From assembly GCA_023404955.1 (NCBI GenBank), contig JAEXZY010000099.1:62001-126000 (forward strand): a stretch of 64,000 bases of DNA, read 5' to 3'. Under the pieces are notes generated by a model. It did no database searches and was not told where the DNA came from. It saw only the letters and a list, made by a program, of their open reading frames with translations. Made by a program: the position numbers and the translations under genes. Shown in pieces: positions 32,396 to 40,288 of this stretch (positions within the stretch are counted from its first letter, which is position 1; every line of letters starts with the position of its first letter). The stretch comes from Actinomycetes bacterium (lineage in GTDB: Bacteria; Actinomycetota; Actinomycetes; Mycobacteriales; Mycobacteriaceae).

Positions 32396-32808
32396 GAGGC
32401 GGATTCACTGGGACACGGAACCCCATCACCGAACCCCAGCATGACTGGCTGTGGAAAGAAATCCACGAAACTGACTACGCGGAATGGCATCACGGAGCCT
32501 GCATCGGTGCGGATGAAGCCTCCCACTACGCGGCCCTGTCCGCCGGCATTGCGGGGGAGGCCTTGGTGGTTCACCCGCCGGAGAACGACCGCCTGCGGAT
32601 GTTGTATGACCCGAAAGCGTTGTGGCTGCCCGCGAAACCGTATCTGGTGCGGAATCGGGACATCGTGGACGCAACGGACTGGCTGATTGCCGTACCGGAT
32701 GGTCCTGAGCGTCCGCAGTCGGGGACGTGGTCGACGGTGCGGTATGCGCAGCGGGTGCATAAGCCAGTCACTATTTGCTATCCCGACGGCACGTTGGAGT
32801 CGCGCTGA
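32392..32808 (+). CDS. SLOG-domain (DprA/LOG-like) protein
   Basis: A 138-residue Rossmann-like protein with GGFTGTRNPI near the start, HHGACIGADEASHYAAL and VVHPPENDRLR, then a segment ending SGTWSTVRYAQR that matches the nucleotide-binding STW loop of the SLOG superfamily. Phage SLOG proteins are usually of unknown role. The fold binds nucleotides such as ADP-ribose or cyclic dinucleotide derivatives, so sensing or scavenging a defence signal is conceivable. ATGA overlap with the loader gene. Confidence 0.72.
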   Translation: MRGGFTGTRNPITEPQHDWLWKEIHETDYAEWHHGACIGADEASHYAALSAGIAGEALVVHPPENDRLRMLYDPKALWLPAKPYLVRNRDIVDATDWLIAVPDGPERPQSGTWSTVRYAQRVHKPVTICYPDGTLESR

Positions 32809-32855
32809 TGTGTCGGCAGGTTTTGGATTCCATCAACACCAGGAGAGAACAGTGA
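32808..32855 (+). CDS. 15-residue bridging ORF
   Basis: A frame of 15 codons plus stop from ATG 32808 (1-base overlap with the SLOG stop) to a TGA that overlaps the next GTG. It contains AGGAGA near its end, which serves the next gene. It keeps ribosomes moving between two genes; whether the peptide has a role is unknown. Confidence 0.3.
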   Translation: MCRQVLDSINTRREQ

Positions 32856-33070
32856 GCGGAACATTCAACGCCGAAGAGGCCATCCGTTCCGTGAAGCGGG
32901 AGATGGAAGCCGATACCGCGAAGTATGAGAAGCGGCAGGAGTTTTGGCGCGGCTACCTCGCAGCGATGGAGGAAGTTCATCGGCACCTGTCGCCCGAGAA
33001 GCATCCCCAGGCGTGCGGGCGGGGTCCATGCGTGATGAACGCAGGACATGAAGGGAAATGCACCACATGA
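32852..33070 (+). CDS. hypothetical small phage protein
   Basis: A 72-residue charged helical protein (EEAIRSVKREMEADTAKYEK) with a Cys/His-containing C-terminus (CGRGPCVMNAGHEGKC) that could bind zinc. GTG 32852 with AGGAGA upstream. Confidence 0.6.
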   Translation: MSGTFNAEEAIRSVKREMEADTAKYEKRQEFWRGYLAAMEEVHRHLSPEKHPQACGRGPCVMNAGHEGKCTT

Positions 33071-33363
33071 GCGATAAGTGCAGGTGTAGCCAAATCTTGG
33101 ATGAGCTTGAAGCAGCGCACGATGAGGGTTATGACCGCGGCCTGGCCGACGCTGAACGCGCAAAGAACGGTCTAACCCCTAATCGCTACAACCCGTTTAG
33201 GTCCACGCGGCGCCCAGAGACGTGTCCTGCGTGTGGTTCACGCGAGCATGACGGGTCAGTCAATCCCGAAGCCTGCCCGGAGGACTGGATGGTTCTCTCA
33301 AAGTTCGAGGCGCGGCGGCGGATTCAGTTGACCTGCGAACGCGCGAACGAGGAGTTCCAGTGA
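33067..33363 (+). CDS. small zinc-binding protein
   Basis: A 98-residue protein with an N-terminal CRC, a helical charged segment and CPACGSREHDGSVNPEAC in the second half, typical of short zinc-binding phage proteins. ATG 33067 overlaps the preceding stop. Confidence 0.58.
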   Translation: MSDKCRCSQILDELEAAHDEGYDRGLADAERAKNGLTPNRYNPFRSTRRPETCPACGSREHDGSVNPEACPEDWMVLSKFEARRRIQLTCERANEEFQ

Positions 33364-33416
33364 GGGGCGACCGGTCTTTTGAGGTATCCACAAACCACAC
33401 CAGGAGGACGACGTGA
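33360..33416 (+). CDS. 18-residue bridging ORF
   Basis: An 18-codon frame from GTG 33360 (GTGA overlap with the preceding stop) to a TGA overlapping the next GTG. AGGAGG lies near its 3' end and serves the next gene. Probably a coupling ORF rather than a functional peptide. Confidence 0.28.
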   Translation: MRGDRSFEVSTNHTRRTT

Positions 33417-33598
33417 GGCGCTGGACCGTGCTTCTGGTGGACGGCAGCAACGGCAGAACATTCCCTGTCGCGTCAGGCCGCTCACGCTTCCGAGCGTTGG
33501 CGGTGATGGCGATTTGTCTGCTGTCCAGGCCGTCTGAACGTCACGAGCTGCACTGGCGGTCTGTTGGTCCCTACTGGGAAGCAGGGGAGAAGAAATGA
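33413..33598 (+). CDS. hypothetical small basic protein
   Basis: A 61-residue protein that begins RRWTVLLVDGSNGRTFPV, a beta-hairpin pattern, followed by a hydrophobic helix (residues ~27-38) and a basic tail. AGGAGG 6 bases before GTG 33413. Function unknown. Confidence 0.55.
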   Translation: MRRWTVLLVDGSNGRTFPVASGRSRFRALAVMAICLLSRPSERHELHWRSVGPYWEAGEKK

Positions 33599-33810
33599 GC
33601 GGCCTCTGGTGCAAGCACTGCGGACCTGACCATCCGCTGCGAATCGAGTATCGGGAGCAGTTGGAGGCGAAGCCGCTGGGATCGTTCTCGCTGGCGGGCG
33701 CGCAGATGAAGTTCAGTGCGGTGAAACGGCAGTGGCCCTGGGCTGTCTGCGACAACTGCAAACGGGAGAGCAAGGGTCGGGCGGTTGTGGAGAACGGACA
33801 ACCCCAGTGA
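33595..33810 (+). CDS. small zinc-ribbon protein
   Basis: A 71-residue protein with CKHC at residues 6-9 and CDNC near residue 52, separated by a basic segment; a zinc ribbon. ATGA overlap upstream, GTGA downstream. Confidence 0.6.
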   Translation: MSGLWCKHCGPDHPLRIEYREQLEAKPLGSFSLAGAQMKFSAVKRQWPWAVCDNCKRESKGRAVVENGQPQ

Positions 33811-34073
33811 GCGGCGAGCGGAAATCCCGAACCGTCCAACTCCGCGTAGACGGTGAACCACTCGCAGAGTTCATCGTTGACGGCTTCAGCGTCGAAATCA
33901 CCCGCCACCTCGTCTCCATCCGCGGCGTCTGCCGCGACACCTACGAGGACAAGGTGTTCCTGAACTCGGAGCTGCTGGAGTCCTACGGGTACGCCCCGGA
34001 CGGCTCCGACCTTCCCGAGCCGCAAAAGCCGTGGTGGCGACACGCGTTGAAGGCGTTGGGGGTGCGGTTATGA
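33807..34073 (+). CDS. hypothetical small phage protein
   Basis: An 88-residue beta-rich protein (RTVQLRVDGEPLAEFIVDGF, then LVSIRGVCRDTYEDKVFLN) with a basic Trp-containing C-terminus (PWWRHALKALGVRL). GTG 33807 coupled to the preceding gene. No family recognised. Confidence 0.57.
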   Translation: MSGERKSRTVQLRVDGEPLAEFIVDGFSVEITRHLVSIRGVCRDTYEDKVFLNSELLESYGYAPDGSDLPEPQKPWWRHALKALGVRL

Positions 34074-34420
34074 ACGACGGACACTTCGATTGCGATTCAC
34101 TCTGGGCAGCAGAGCAGCGCCGTCTCCACGCTTCTGACGAACTGGTGTCTCAGGTCCGGTCTGAGCATCCGTTGGAGGTGTTGCCTCCGGAGGACTACAG
34201 CGCCGGCGAGGTTGTGTGTGCGAGGTGCAGTGTCATCCCGGCTGTCCCCGCTGAGCACGCCAGACGGTTCCTGCAGTCAGCCCTTGATGCCGATTGCGCG
34301 GCCCACAACACGCCACAGAGCGATTTTCCCGCCTCCCATGATGGAACACCCCTGAGAGACCCCAGAGAAAGCATGACGGGTTGGGAAGCGTCATCACGCA
34401 TCACCGGAGGAGCGGCATGA
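34070..34420 (+). CDS. hypothetical phage protein
   Basis: A 116-residue protein with a CARC motif near residue 50 and helical flanks. No domain recognised. ATGA overlaps at both ends. Confidence 0.56.
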   Translation: MNDGHFDCDSLWAAEQRRLHASDELVSQVRSEHPLEVLPPEDYSAGEVVCARCSVIPAVPAEHARRFLQSALDADCAAHNTPQSDFPASHDGTPLRDPRESMTGWEASSRITGGAA

Positions 34421-34764
34421 GCCCCCAGCGGATACAGCGCAAACGCACCAAGGGCTGGCGGATGCCGCCGAACACCAAGTGTGTAGACCGGTCTACCGGG
34501 TGGGGCAACCCGTTCGTGGTGGGGGAGCCGAAGTGGCTTGCAGACATCGACGGAAACCCGGTCATTGTCGATGTTCCCGACGCGGAGGCAGCGGTCAAGC
34601 TGTTCCGTTGGTACGTCGAGGACCATCCCGACCGCATGGCGGAGGTGTCGAAACTCGCGGGCTACAACCTCGCCTGCTTCTGCCCTGTCGATGCCCCCTG
34701 CCACGCCGACGTGTTGCTTGAGCTGGCCAACCCGTCTGTTACCCGAAGGGACGAAACAGCATGA
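34417..34764 (+). CDS. DUF4326 protein
   Basis: A 115-residue protein matching the DUF4326 family: TKCVDRSTGWGNPF, then AAVKLFRWYVE and LACFCPVDAPCHADVLLEL with two conserved Cys residues. The family is widespread in phages and mobile elements with no proven function; fold comparisons elsewhere suggest nucleotide-related roles, which is unproven. ATG 34417 overlaps the preceding stop. Confidence 0.85.
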   Translation: MSPQRIQRKRTKGWRMPPNTKCVDRSTGWGNPFVVGEPKWLADIDGNPVIVDVPDAEAAVKLFRWYVEDHPDRMAEVSKLAGYNLACFCPVDAPCHADVLLELANPSVTRRDETA

Positions 34765-35216
34765 GGGATACCGTAGCGACAGCACTCCGCGACCACCAAC
34801 CAGCACAACGCCGGGACCGCACCACACGTCCCGGCTACACCATCTGGATTGACTGCTGCAGCGGCTGCGACTGGGAAGGCGACGACCACCAAGCCCACCT
34901 CGCCGAAGTCGTCACCGAAGCAGTCATGTCGTGGGACACCCTCATACACCTCGTGGACAAGCACTACCCGGCAGACATCTTTCCCACGATGGAAGACATT
35001 CCCAACCGTGACCCGGGGCCGCGCATCATCTCGCTGCTGCGGCAACTGAGCTACCACCGCGCTTTCGTCAAGGCTCTTGTCACGAAGTCGGAACGGTTCA
35101 TCTGCCCGGTCTGCGAATACCTGTTTGACGAATGCGAATGCGGCGTCGGGGCAGACAATTTCGCCGCCAGCATCCAGGACGAGCTTGGGGTTTCTCAGAG
35201 AGGAGAACAGCAGTGA
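34761..35216 (+). CDS. hypothetical phage protein with two zinc-like motifs
   Basis: A 151-residue protein with CCSGC near residue 34 and CPVCEYLFDECEC near residue 115, either side of a His-rich helical region (HQAHLAEVVTEAV). Probably zinc-binding. ATGA overlap upstream, GTGA downstream. Confidence 0.58.
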   Translation: MRDTVATALRDHQPAQRRDRTTRPGYTIWIDCCSGCDWEGDDHQAHLAEVVTEAVMSWDTLIHLVDKHYPADIFPTMEDIPNRDPGPRIISLLRQLSYHRAFVKALVTKSERFICPVCEYLFDECECGVGADNFAASIQDELGVSQRGEQQ

Positions 35217-35404
35217 GCGGGTGGGCTGAAGGTCCGGGCGGAGGGCTGCTTGCGCAGGCGATAGCGGATGCGTTCGGCCGCGCTGCTGATGCAGACAACC
35301 ACGGGATGATTCCAGGCAGTCATGAGCGTCCTGGCGGGCCGGAATGCCGTTGTGGCGCTGGCTGGGACCGGTGGAACGACAAGTGTGGAGGGGAACAGCA
35401 GTGA
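35213..35404 (+). CDS. hypothetical small phage protein
   Basis: A 63-residue Gly-rich protein with an Ala-rich helix (LLAQAIADAFGRAAD) and CRCGAGWDRWNDKC near the C-terminus. GTG 35213 coupled at both ends. Confidence 0.55.
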   Translation: MSGWAEGPGGGLLAQAIADAFGRAADADNHGMIPGSHERPGGPECRCGAGWDRWNDKCGGEQQ

Positions 35405-35736
35405 GCCCAGAAGAGGTCATCGCCAGCGTGATTAAGCGGGCTGAGGACGACGCCTATCTCCACGGCGCGTGGAACTCGCGGCCGGACGTGCAGCCAGCAG
35501 ACGTCCTCGAGGCCCTTCGTAGTTCGGGTTACGCCGTCATAGCCCTACCCGAGCCGAACCAAGGCTGGGGTGTCCATCCCGGCTTCATGGTCGATGAGTC
35601 GTACATCGTGGGCGCTTCTCCTGAGCAGGTGTTTTTGGAGGACGACGACGCGGTGACAGCTCTCCCGCCATCCAAAGCACGAGCAATCGCTGCGGCACTT
35701 CTCGCTGCTGCAAACAAGGCAGAGGGGCGCGCATGA
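35401..35736 (+). CDS. hypothetical phage protein
   Basis: A 111-residue acidic protein with helical ends and a central VIALPEPNQGWGVHPGF segment. It resembles, in its C-terminal ALPPSKARAIAAALLAAANKA helix, the end of the protein at 20967 (ANARKHAAALLAAADAVEK), so the two may share a small domain. GTG 35401 coupled. Confidence 0.58.
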   Translation: MSPEEVIASVIKRAEDDAYLHGAWNSRPDVQPADVLEALRSSGYAVIALPEPNQGWGVHPGFMVDESYIVGASPEQVFLEDDDAVTALPPSKARAIAAALLAAANKAEGRA

Positions 35737-36287
35737 ACCAGGAATGGCGACAGGTAGTTGGGGCGTCGGGCTACGAGGTAAGTGCAGACGGGCAGGTGCG
35801 AAGTATTGAGAGAGTTGTGCAGTATTCCAGCGGTTCTGTCCGTACCTATTCAAGTGTTCTGCTCAAGCAGGTCGACTATCGAGGTTATCGACGAGTGTGT
35901 TTTCGAGGAGACGATGGCCGCAGGCTCAGCCGTCAAGTCCACAGCCTCGTCTGCCGGGCGTTCCACGGCCCCCCATCTGAGGGGCAAGAGGTAAGGCACC
36001 TCAACGGCATTAAAGATGACAACCGCGCTGAAAACTTAGCGTGGGGCACAAAGTCCGAGAACGCACAAGATTCCGTCTCGCACGGTGTGCATCCGATGGC
36101 CCGGAAGACGCATTGCCCGAAGGGGCATCCATATGAGTACGAGTACTCAGGCGAGTGGGGAAAGTTGCGGACCTGTGGGCCATGTCGACGGGATCGACAG
36201 CGCAAAGAATGGCACGAGAAACGCAAACATCTTCGCAGAGCCAAACGCGCTGTCAGTGTTCTACCCGAACAGGAGAGCGGGCAATGA
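35733..36287 (+). CDS. NUMOD4-HNH endonuclease
   Basis: A 184-residue homing-type endonuclease. The N-terminal EWRQVVGASGYEVSADGQVR is a NUMOD4 motif. The HNH core follows (RQVHSLVCRAFHGPPSEG, then VRHLNGIKDDNRAENLAWG), then a CPKGHPYEY zinc segment with CGPC and a basic tail. It probably makes a site-specific nick or break that spreads its own gene. ATGA overlaps on both sides show it has been accommodated in the operon without disrupting it. Confidence 0.9.
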   Translation: MNQEWRQVVGASGYEVSADGQVRSIERVVQYSSGSVRTYSSVLLKQVDYRGYRRVCFRGDDGRRLSRQVHSLVCRAFHGPPSEGQEVRHLNGIKDDNRAENLAWGTKSENAQDSVSHGVHPMARKTHCPKGHPYEYEYSGEWGKLRTCGPCRRDRQRKEWHEKRKHLRRAKRAVSVLPEQESGQ

Positions 36288-36448
36288 ACGAGATGTACCA
36301 ACTGGCGCTGGAGCTGCTGCGCACCGTGGAGGACTACCACACGGACGGCACGGAAGCGGAGCAGGCGATGGCCGACCACATCCTTAATGGCCACAGTCTT
36401 CCGGCGTTGGTTCATGAGCTGCACAAAATCGTCAGGGAGGCGAAATGA
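36284..36448 (+). CDS. hypothetical small helical protein
   Basis: A 54-residue helical acidic protein (LALELLRTVEDYHTDG, LVHELHKIVREA). ATG 36284 coupled to the HNH gene; stop overlaps the next ATG. Confidence 0.57.
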   Translation: MNEMYQLALELLRTVEDYHTDGTEAEQAMADHILNGHSLPALVHELHKIVREAK

Positions 36449-36582
36449 GCTGGTACGCAGACCGGGCAGAAGAACTGCTCAACGGCGAACACCGGCAGCA
36501 GGGAGATGAACTTGCCGCCATCGCTTACGCCGTCCTTGCCGTATTTGACCGTCTCCCAACACCTCCGGAGGATGCGTCGTGA
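36445..36582 (+). CDS. hypothetical small helical protein
   Basis: A 45-residue protein, mostly one amphipathic helix (ELAAIAYAVLAVFDRL). ATGA overlap upstream and GTGA overlap downstream. Function unknown. Confidence 0.55.
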   Translation: MSWYADRAEELLNGEHRQQGDELAAIAYAVLAVFDRLPTPPEDAS

Positions 36583-36716
36583 ACGTGGACATCATGTTGT
36601 CTGCCAGGTCAACGCGTCTTTTTCATCGTTCAGCGTGGGGACGGGCACACCCGTACTGCACCCGTTGCGGAGGGGCGAGACCTGTGGGGCATCAATGTTT
36701 GAGAGGGAACCGGTAA
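36579..36716 (+). CDS. small basic zinc-knuckle protein
   Basis: A 45-residue basic protein ending CTRCGGARPVGHQCLRG, a C-C-H-C pattern resembling a zinc knuckle. GTG 36579; its TAA overlaps the next ATG by one base. Confidence 0.55.
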   Translation: MNVDIMLSARSTRLFHRSAWGRAHPYCTRCGGARPVGHQCLRGNR

Positions 36717-37069
36717 TGGGCTACACCCGCCACCACGCCATCATCGTCACCTCATTCGATGACGAACTACTCCAACAGGCCCACACCCAAGCCGTCGAGT
36801 TGGGAATGTCGGTCACCCCCATCATCAGCGGGGCAGTCAACTTCTACAGCACCTTCCTTGTCGGCCCTGACGGCTCCAAAGAAGGCTGGGACGAATCCGA
36901 CAAGGGCAATGAGCAGCGCGCCGAATTCACGGACTGGCTAGACCAACAACGCCACAACGATGACTCGAGCAACCTTGATTGGGCCGAAGTGCAGTACGGC
37001 GACGATGACGCCCATAACTACGTGGTGCGCGACAGCGACGAACACTATCGACGGAGGCACGGACTGTGA
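36716..37069 (+). CDS. hypothetical phage protein
   Basis: A 117-residue protein with an alpha/beta pattern: HHAIIVTSFDDELLQQAHTQ, SVTPIISGAVNFYSTFLV, DGSKEGWDESDKGNEQ. The arrangement recalls small phage proteins that replace peptide or nucleotide-handling folds, but I cannot name the family. ATG 36716 (TAATG). Confidence 0.58.
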   Translation: MGYTRHHAIIVTSFDDELLQQAHTQAVELGMSVTPIISGAVNFYSTFLVGPDGSKEGWDESDKGNEQRAEFTDWLDQQRHNDDSSNLDWAEVQYGDDDAHNYVVRDSDEHYRRRHGL

Positions 37070-37752
37070 GCGACGACGTCTGCCCGCACTGCAACCACCG
37101 CTGGTCCGGGCACGCCCAAAAGTGGATGGGTGAACACCGCCGCTGCTACTGCGGATGCATGTGGGCAGTACCAGAACCGCCACCGAAACCGGAACCCGTA
37201 GACCCGCGACCCGTCGTCTACCTGGTGATGGACAACCAGATTGAAAGCAACGAGGTCATCCGCGTCTACACCGACAAGGCGGAAGCGGACGCGTTCGTGG
37301 AGGCGTTCAACCACACCCGCGGCGGATGGTACGAGGTGGAGGAACACCATCTCGGCGCCCCCAATGTTCCGTTCGACGGACCCGTGTGGCACGCCTCCTG
37401 GACAACCCGCCGCAAGCTGAAAAGCGAACGGCAACTGGCCCTGAGGCTGGACAATGGATTCACGATGGTCGTCCCGTCGGCCGTCCCTTCTGGCGCCGGA
37501 TACCGCTACCAAGAGTTCTTCACCGGCAACTGGGGACTGAACCAACCCGAGCTTGAAGAACCTCCAGTGTGGATTGACTCGTTCCATGAGCCGTGGCAGG
37601 AGTGGCACGAAGGCGACCCTGTTCCCGAGGCTGAAGTGAAGTCCATCGAGGAGCATCGGGTGATTGTTCGGGGGACATCGAAAACTGCTGTTGAGCAGCT
37701 ACTTAGGTCTACGGCACAAGCCGTGAAGGTTGAGTTGGAGGCAAAGCAGTGA
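37066..37752 (+). CDS. hypothetical phage protein with N-terminal zinc finger
   Basis: A 228-residue protein. Residues 6-32 hold CPHC and CYCGC (a zinc site), a Pro-rich linker follows, and the rest is a beta-rich body with VVYLVMDNQIESNEVIRVY. No family recognised. GTG 37066 and a GTGA overlap downstream. Confidence 0.58.
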   Translation: MSDDVCPHCNHRWSGHAQKWMGEHRRCYCGCMWAVPEPPPKPEPVDPRPVVYLVMDNQIESNEVIRVYTDKAEADAFVEAFNHTRGGWYEVEEHHLGAPNVPFDGPVWHASWTTRRKLKSERQLALRLDNGFTMVVPSAVPSGAGYRYQEFFTGNWGLNQPELEEPPVWIDSFHEPWQEWHEGDPVPEAEVKSIEEHRVIVRGTSKTAVEQLLRSTAQAVKVELEAKQ

Positions 37753-38336
37753 CCAGTCGGGCCGACCTCAAGCCGCTGGTTCTCTACCGGTTCTTCGACG
37801 CCGAGGACGCCCTGCTATACGTCGGCATCACCAACAGCCCGCAGGGGCGCTATAACCAGCACCGCGGCGACAAGCGGTGGTTCAAGGACGTGGTGCGCTC
37901 CACAATGGAGCACTTCAAGACTCGAGAAGAGTTGGAGGCGGCGGAAATCATCGCCATCCAAACCGAGAAGCCCAAGTACAACATCCGCCACTCGGTGATA
38001 TCGCCACAGAAGCAGATATCAGTTGGACCACGCGCTATTTGGCGCCACAGTGCCGATGCCAACCACTTCAAGCGGCCCGACGCCATTGCGACTGATGAGC
38101 CCTCCATTGAGGAGCGGGAACGCCGATTGGATGCCCTAGAGGACATCTACGCCAAGCGCTCGATGCTCATAGCCACATGGCCCTGTCCGGACTGCAATTA
38201 CATCCTGCTCACCCTGCAATTCGACGGCCTCGTCAAGTGCCTGAACTGCTTGAATATGTGGGAGCCAGAAGAGTTGTCGCCAGGTCACCAGTCCTGGATA
38301 CGGGAAATGATGTCCACTCTAGGAGAGCCCAAGTGA
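37749..38336 (+). CDS. GIY-YIG endonuclease
   Basis: A 195-residue protein with an N-terminal GIY-YIG nuclease: VLYRFFDAEDALLYVGIT supplies the two Tyr motifs, GRYNQHRGDKRWF the catalytic Arg region and QTEKPKYN the metal-binding Glu. A C-terminal zinc ribbon (CPDC near residue 144, CLNC near residue 164) may bind DNA. Either a homing endonuclease or a nuclease used in phage DNA metabolism. GTG 37749 coupled to both neighbours. Confidence 0.85.
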   Translation: MTSRADLKPLVLYRFFDAEDALLYVGITNSPQGRYNQHRGDKRWFKDVVRSTMEHFKTREELEAAEIIAIQTEKPKYNIRHSVISPQKQISVGPRAIWRHSADANHFKRPDAIATDEPSIEERERRLDALEDIYAKRSMLIATWPCPDCNYILLTLQFDGLVKCLNCLNMWEPEELSPGHQSWIREMMSTLGEPK

Positions 38337-39280
38337 CCGAGTGCCGCCGCTGTGCCCGCAAGTGCGAGCTGTTCATTTGCTCCACCTGCGTCGACAACCT
38401 CCGGACTCAGCTGTACGACTTGAGGTGGTGGCTTGACCGGCTCATGGAGTCCGTTGTGGGCCAGGTGAAGTTGTCTGATGGCGGAAGGCGCACAAGCCGA
38501 CGCGACGTCCTCCATGGGGACGACAGCCTCGCCAGCCATATCGCCAAGTTTCCCAATGAGAATGAGGTCGACCTTCGCAAGGCTCGTCGGCAGCGTGAAC
38601 GAATCGCGCTGCACAACGCCCTGGCGATTGGCCGGGTCAACGGTCGAGCCTCCGACGAGTACGACCGCATCAACAACACCTTGAGCACGTGGATTCGGGA
38701 TATTTGCGAGACCCGCGGACTTGAGACCCCGAAGTTGAACACCGCAACCGCGATGGCGTGGTGGCTGGCTAAGAATGTCACGGCAATAGCAGCTCAGGAA
38801 TCGGCTGCTGAGTGCTGCGAGGACATCGCAGTCGCTATTAAGCACGTGGAGCGCATCGTCAACCGCCCCACACCGCCTCGAGCCATTGGGCCGTGCATCA
38901 CCGACCCTGCGCCTGATGAGGTGCTGGAGAAGCGCAGAGACGCAGGGGACTACTCCACGCGCTGCAACCTTGAGTTGACCGCAGCGCACAAAGCCAAATC
39001 CGTTACCTGCCCTCAATGCAAAATCACCCACGCCGATGTTGAAGCCGTGGTGGACCAGAACATCGCCGAGATGGGCGAGACCAACATGACCATCCGCATG
39101 CTGGTGGACGTGGTACTCCCTCGACTCAATGAGGTTGTCCCCCAGAGGACGCTGGAGCAGTGGATTAAGCGCGGATGGCTCGAGGTTCGCGGCCACGACC
39201 CCGCGGGAGCGCAGATGGTCCGACTGAACGACGTAAGGGATTTGCGCGCCAGTCGGCCACGACACAAGAAAGCAAGTTAA
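38333..39280 (+). CDS. hypothetical DNA-binding phage protein
   Basis: A 315-residue protein with CRRCARKCELFICSTC at the start (zinc-binding), a basic helical middle rich in Arg, a second CPQC site near residue 225, and a C-terminal winged-helix-like segment (RTLEQWIKRGWLEVRGHDP). The last part resembles the Xis/MerR helix arrangement. It ends the first long overlap chain. Probably a DNA-binding regulator, possibly of late genes; not proven. Confidence 0.6.
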   Translation: MTECRRCARKCELFICSTCVDNLRTQLYDLRWWLDRLMESVVGQVKLSDGGRRTSRRDVLHGDDSLASHIAKFPNENEVDLRKARRQRERIALHNALAIGRVNGRASDEYDRINNTLSTWIRDICETRGLETPKLNTATAMAWWLAKNVTAIAAQESAAECCEDIAVAIKHVERIVNRPTPPRAIGPCITDPAPDEVLEKRRDAGDYSTRCNLELTAAHKAKSVTCPQCKITHADVEAVVDQNIAEMGETNMTIRMLVDVVLPRLNEVVPQRTLEQWIKRGWLEVRGHDPAGAQMVRLNDVRDLRASRPRHKKAS

Positions 39281-39293
39281 CCCAGCGTGTTCG

Positions 39294-39402
39294 GTGACAA
39301 ACGCAGGATGTTGTGTCAAAATGGCGCTGAGACTACCAGTGGTAGACCTATGCCAATTCCCGGCAAAACTCCTCGCGTGAACCCCGACAGGGGGATTTTG
39401 TC
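39294..39402 (+). promoter_or_regulatory. candidate promoter and leader after the first early operon
   Basis: A GTGACA -35 (39294-39299) and CAAAAT -10 (39317-39322) are separated by exactly 17 bases. Downstream lie the inverted repeat CTACC/GGTAG (39333-39345) and CCCC/GGGG (39382-39393); the second includes part of the ribosome-binding site of the next gene, so it could mask it. This is the first clear gap after ~16 kb of nearly continuous overlapping genes. Confidence 0.5.
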
Positions 39403-39594
39403 ATGCCGTATACAGCTTCCCTGTCTACCTCCATCACGTTCGCCCGCAGCCGATGGTTATCGGCCCGCCAGGATGGCTGCGCCGACCAAATCGTGTTCTG
39501 GCGTAAACGAACCGATGAACTTCTGGACGAGTGGATTGCGCGACGTGAAGCCGACACGGTGGACGCGTCAGCAAAGACGCCCCAGCAGGCGTGA
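39403..39594 (+). CDS. hypothetical small phage protein
   Basis: A 63-residue protein rich in Arg/Ser with the segment WLSARQDGCADQIVFWRKR. GGGGG lies 7 bases before ATG 39403. It is flanked by two non-coding gaps with promoter-like boxes, unlike its coupled neighbours. Function unknown. Confidence 0.55.
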   Translation: MPYTASLSTSITFARSRWLSARQDGCADQIVFWRKRTDELLDEWIARREADTVDASAKTPQQA

Positions 39595-39608
39595 CCTGCG
39601 CAAAGTCT

Positions 39609-39634
39609 CAAAATGTAGCCGCCGGTAATTCCGG
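39609..39634 (+). promoter_or_regulatory. candidate -10 box with small hairpin
   Basis: CAAAAT (39609-39614) followed by the inverted repeat CCGG-TAATT-CCGG (39622-39634) in the gap before the next gene. It repeats the box-then-hairpin layout seen at 39317, 40745 and 30611. No matching -35 at 16-18 bases is visible, so this is only a candidate. Confidence 0.3.
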
Positions 39635-39668
39635 TCAGCTAACTCTCCGACCAGCCCTAGGAGAACCC

Positions 39669-40115
39669 ATGTCGCATCAGCCAGCGCATTCGTTCACCGA
39701 CATACACGATGAGAACGTCCGTCTCATAGTGGAACGCAATACCGACGGCTCCCTATGGGTTTCCGCTGCCAACCACAACAACGACCACGTTGTGGGGATG
39801 GACCTGACCGCCGCAGAGGCGGTCCACTTGGGCGCTTTCTTGATTGCCGAGTTCGCCGTATCCAAGGGTGTGGCTCGTAGGAAGTTGGAAGAAGCTCTCG
39901 GCCTCGACCCCGTACGGGACGCTGGCCAATTGGCGGGCGTCGGAGTGGCCGGCCAGATAGGCCGCCCGCCTATCGGCGCTGAGTGGTACGACAAGTTGCA
40001 ACGCGGTATGGCGGCCACTCGACCGCCGCTGCCGCACATAGCGGAGCCCCTGACCAACTTCATCAACAACATCACTGTTGTGAAGCGGCCCTGGTGGAAG
40101 TTCTGGGGCAAGTGA
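39669..40115 (+). CDS. hypothetical phage protein
   Basis: A 148-residue protein with a beta-rich first half (NVRLIVERNTDGSLWVSAAN), an Ala-rich helix near residues 40-65 and a basic Trp-rich C-terminus (KRPWWKFWGK) that could touch membranes or DNA. CTAGGAG precedes ATG 39669. Its stop overlaps the next ATG (TGATG). Confidence 0.6.
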   Translation: MSHQPAHSFTDIHDENVRLIVERNTDGSLWVSAANHNNDHVVGMDLTAAEAVHLGAFLIAEFAVSKGVARRKLEEALGLDPVRDAGQLAGVGVAGQIGRPPIGAEWYDKLQRGMAATRPPLPHIAEPLTNFINNITVVKRPWWKFWGK

Positions 40116-40288
40116 TGCTCACCCTCCGTAAACGCGTTTGGTCGACGCAACGCACAGCCAAGCTGACTACCGCTCAGTGGGTGCGCATGACGTCGGCGCG
40201 TATCTCGTATTGGCTTGAGCACAGCGCCTATCGGTGCCCGATTTGCCGGGTCAACCACAACCTCGACGAGGTGTGGTGCACCTGGTGA
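40115..40288 (+). CDS. small zinc-knuckle protein
   Basis: A 57-residue basic protein ending CPICRVNHNLDEVWC, a C-C-H-C pattern. ATG 40115 (TGATG overlap); stop overlaps the next GTG. The upstream extension of the frame is out of frame with the previous gene and rejected. Confidence 0.57.
   Translation: MLTLRKRVWSTQRTAKLTTAQWVRMTSARISYWLEHSAYRCPICRVNHNLDEVWCTW

Noticed and set aside
39321..39380. 19-codon leader ORF starting in the CAAAAT box
   Set aside because: Its ATG overlaps the proposed -10 element, so it would not be in a transcript from that promoter, and it has no ribosome site.
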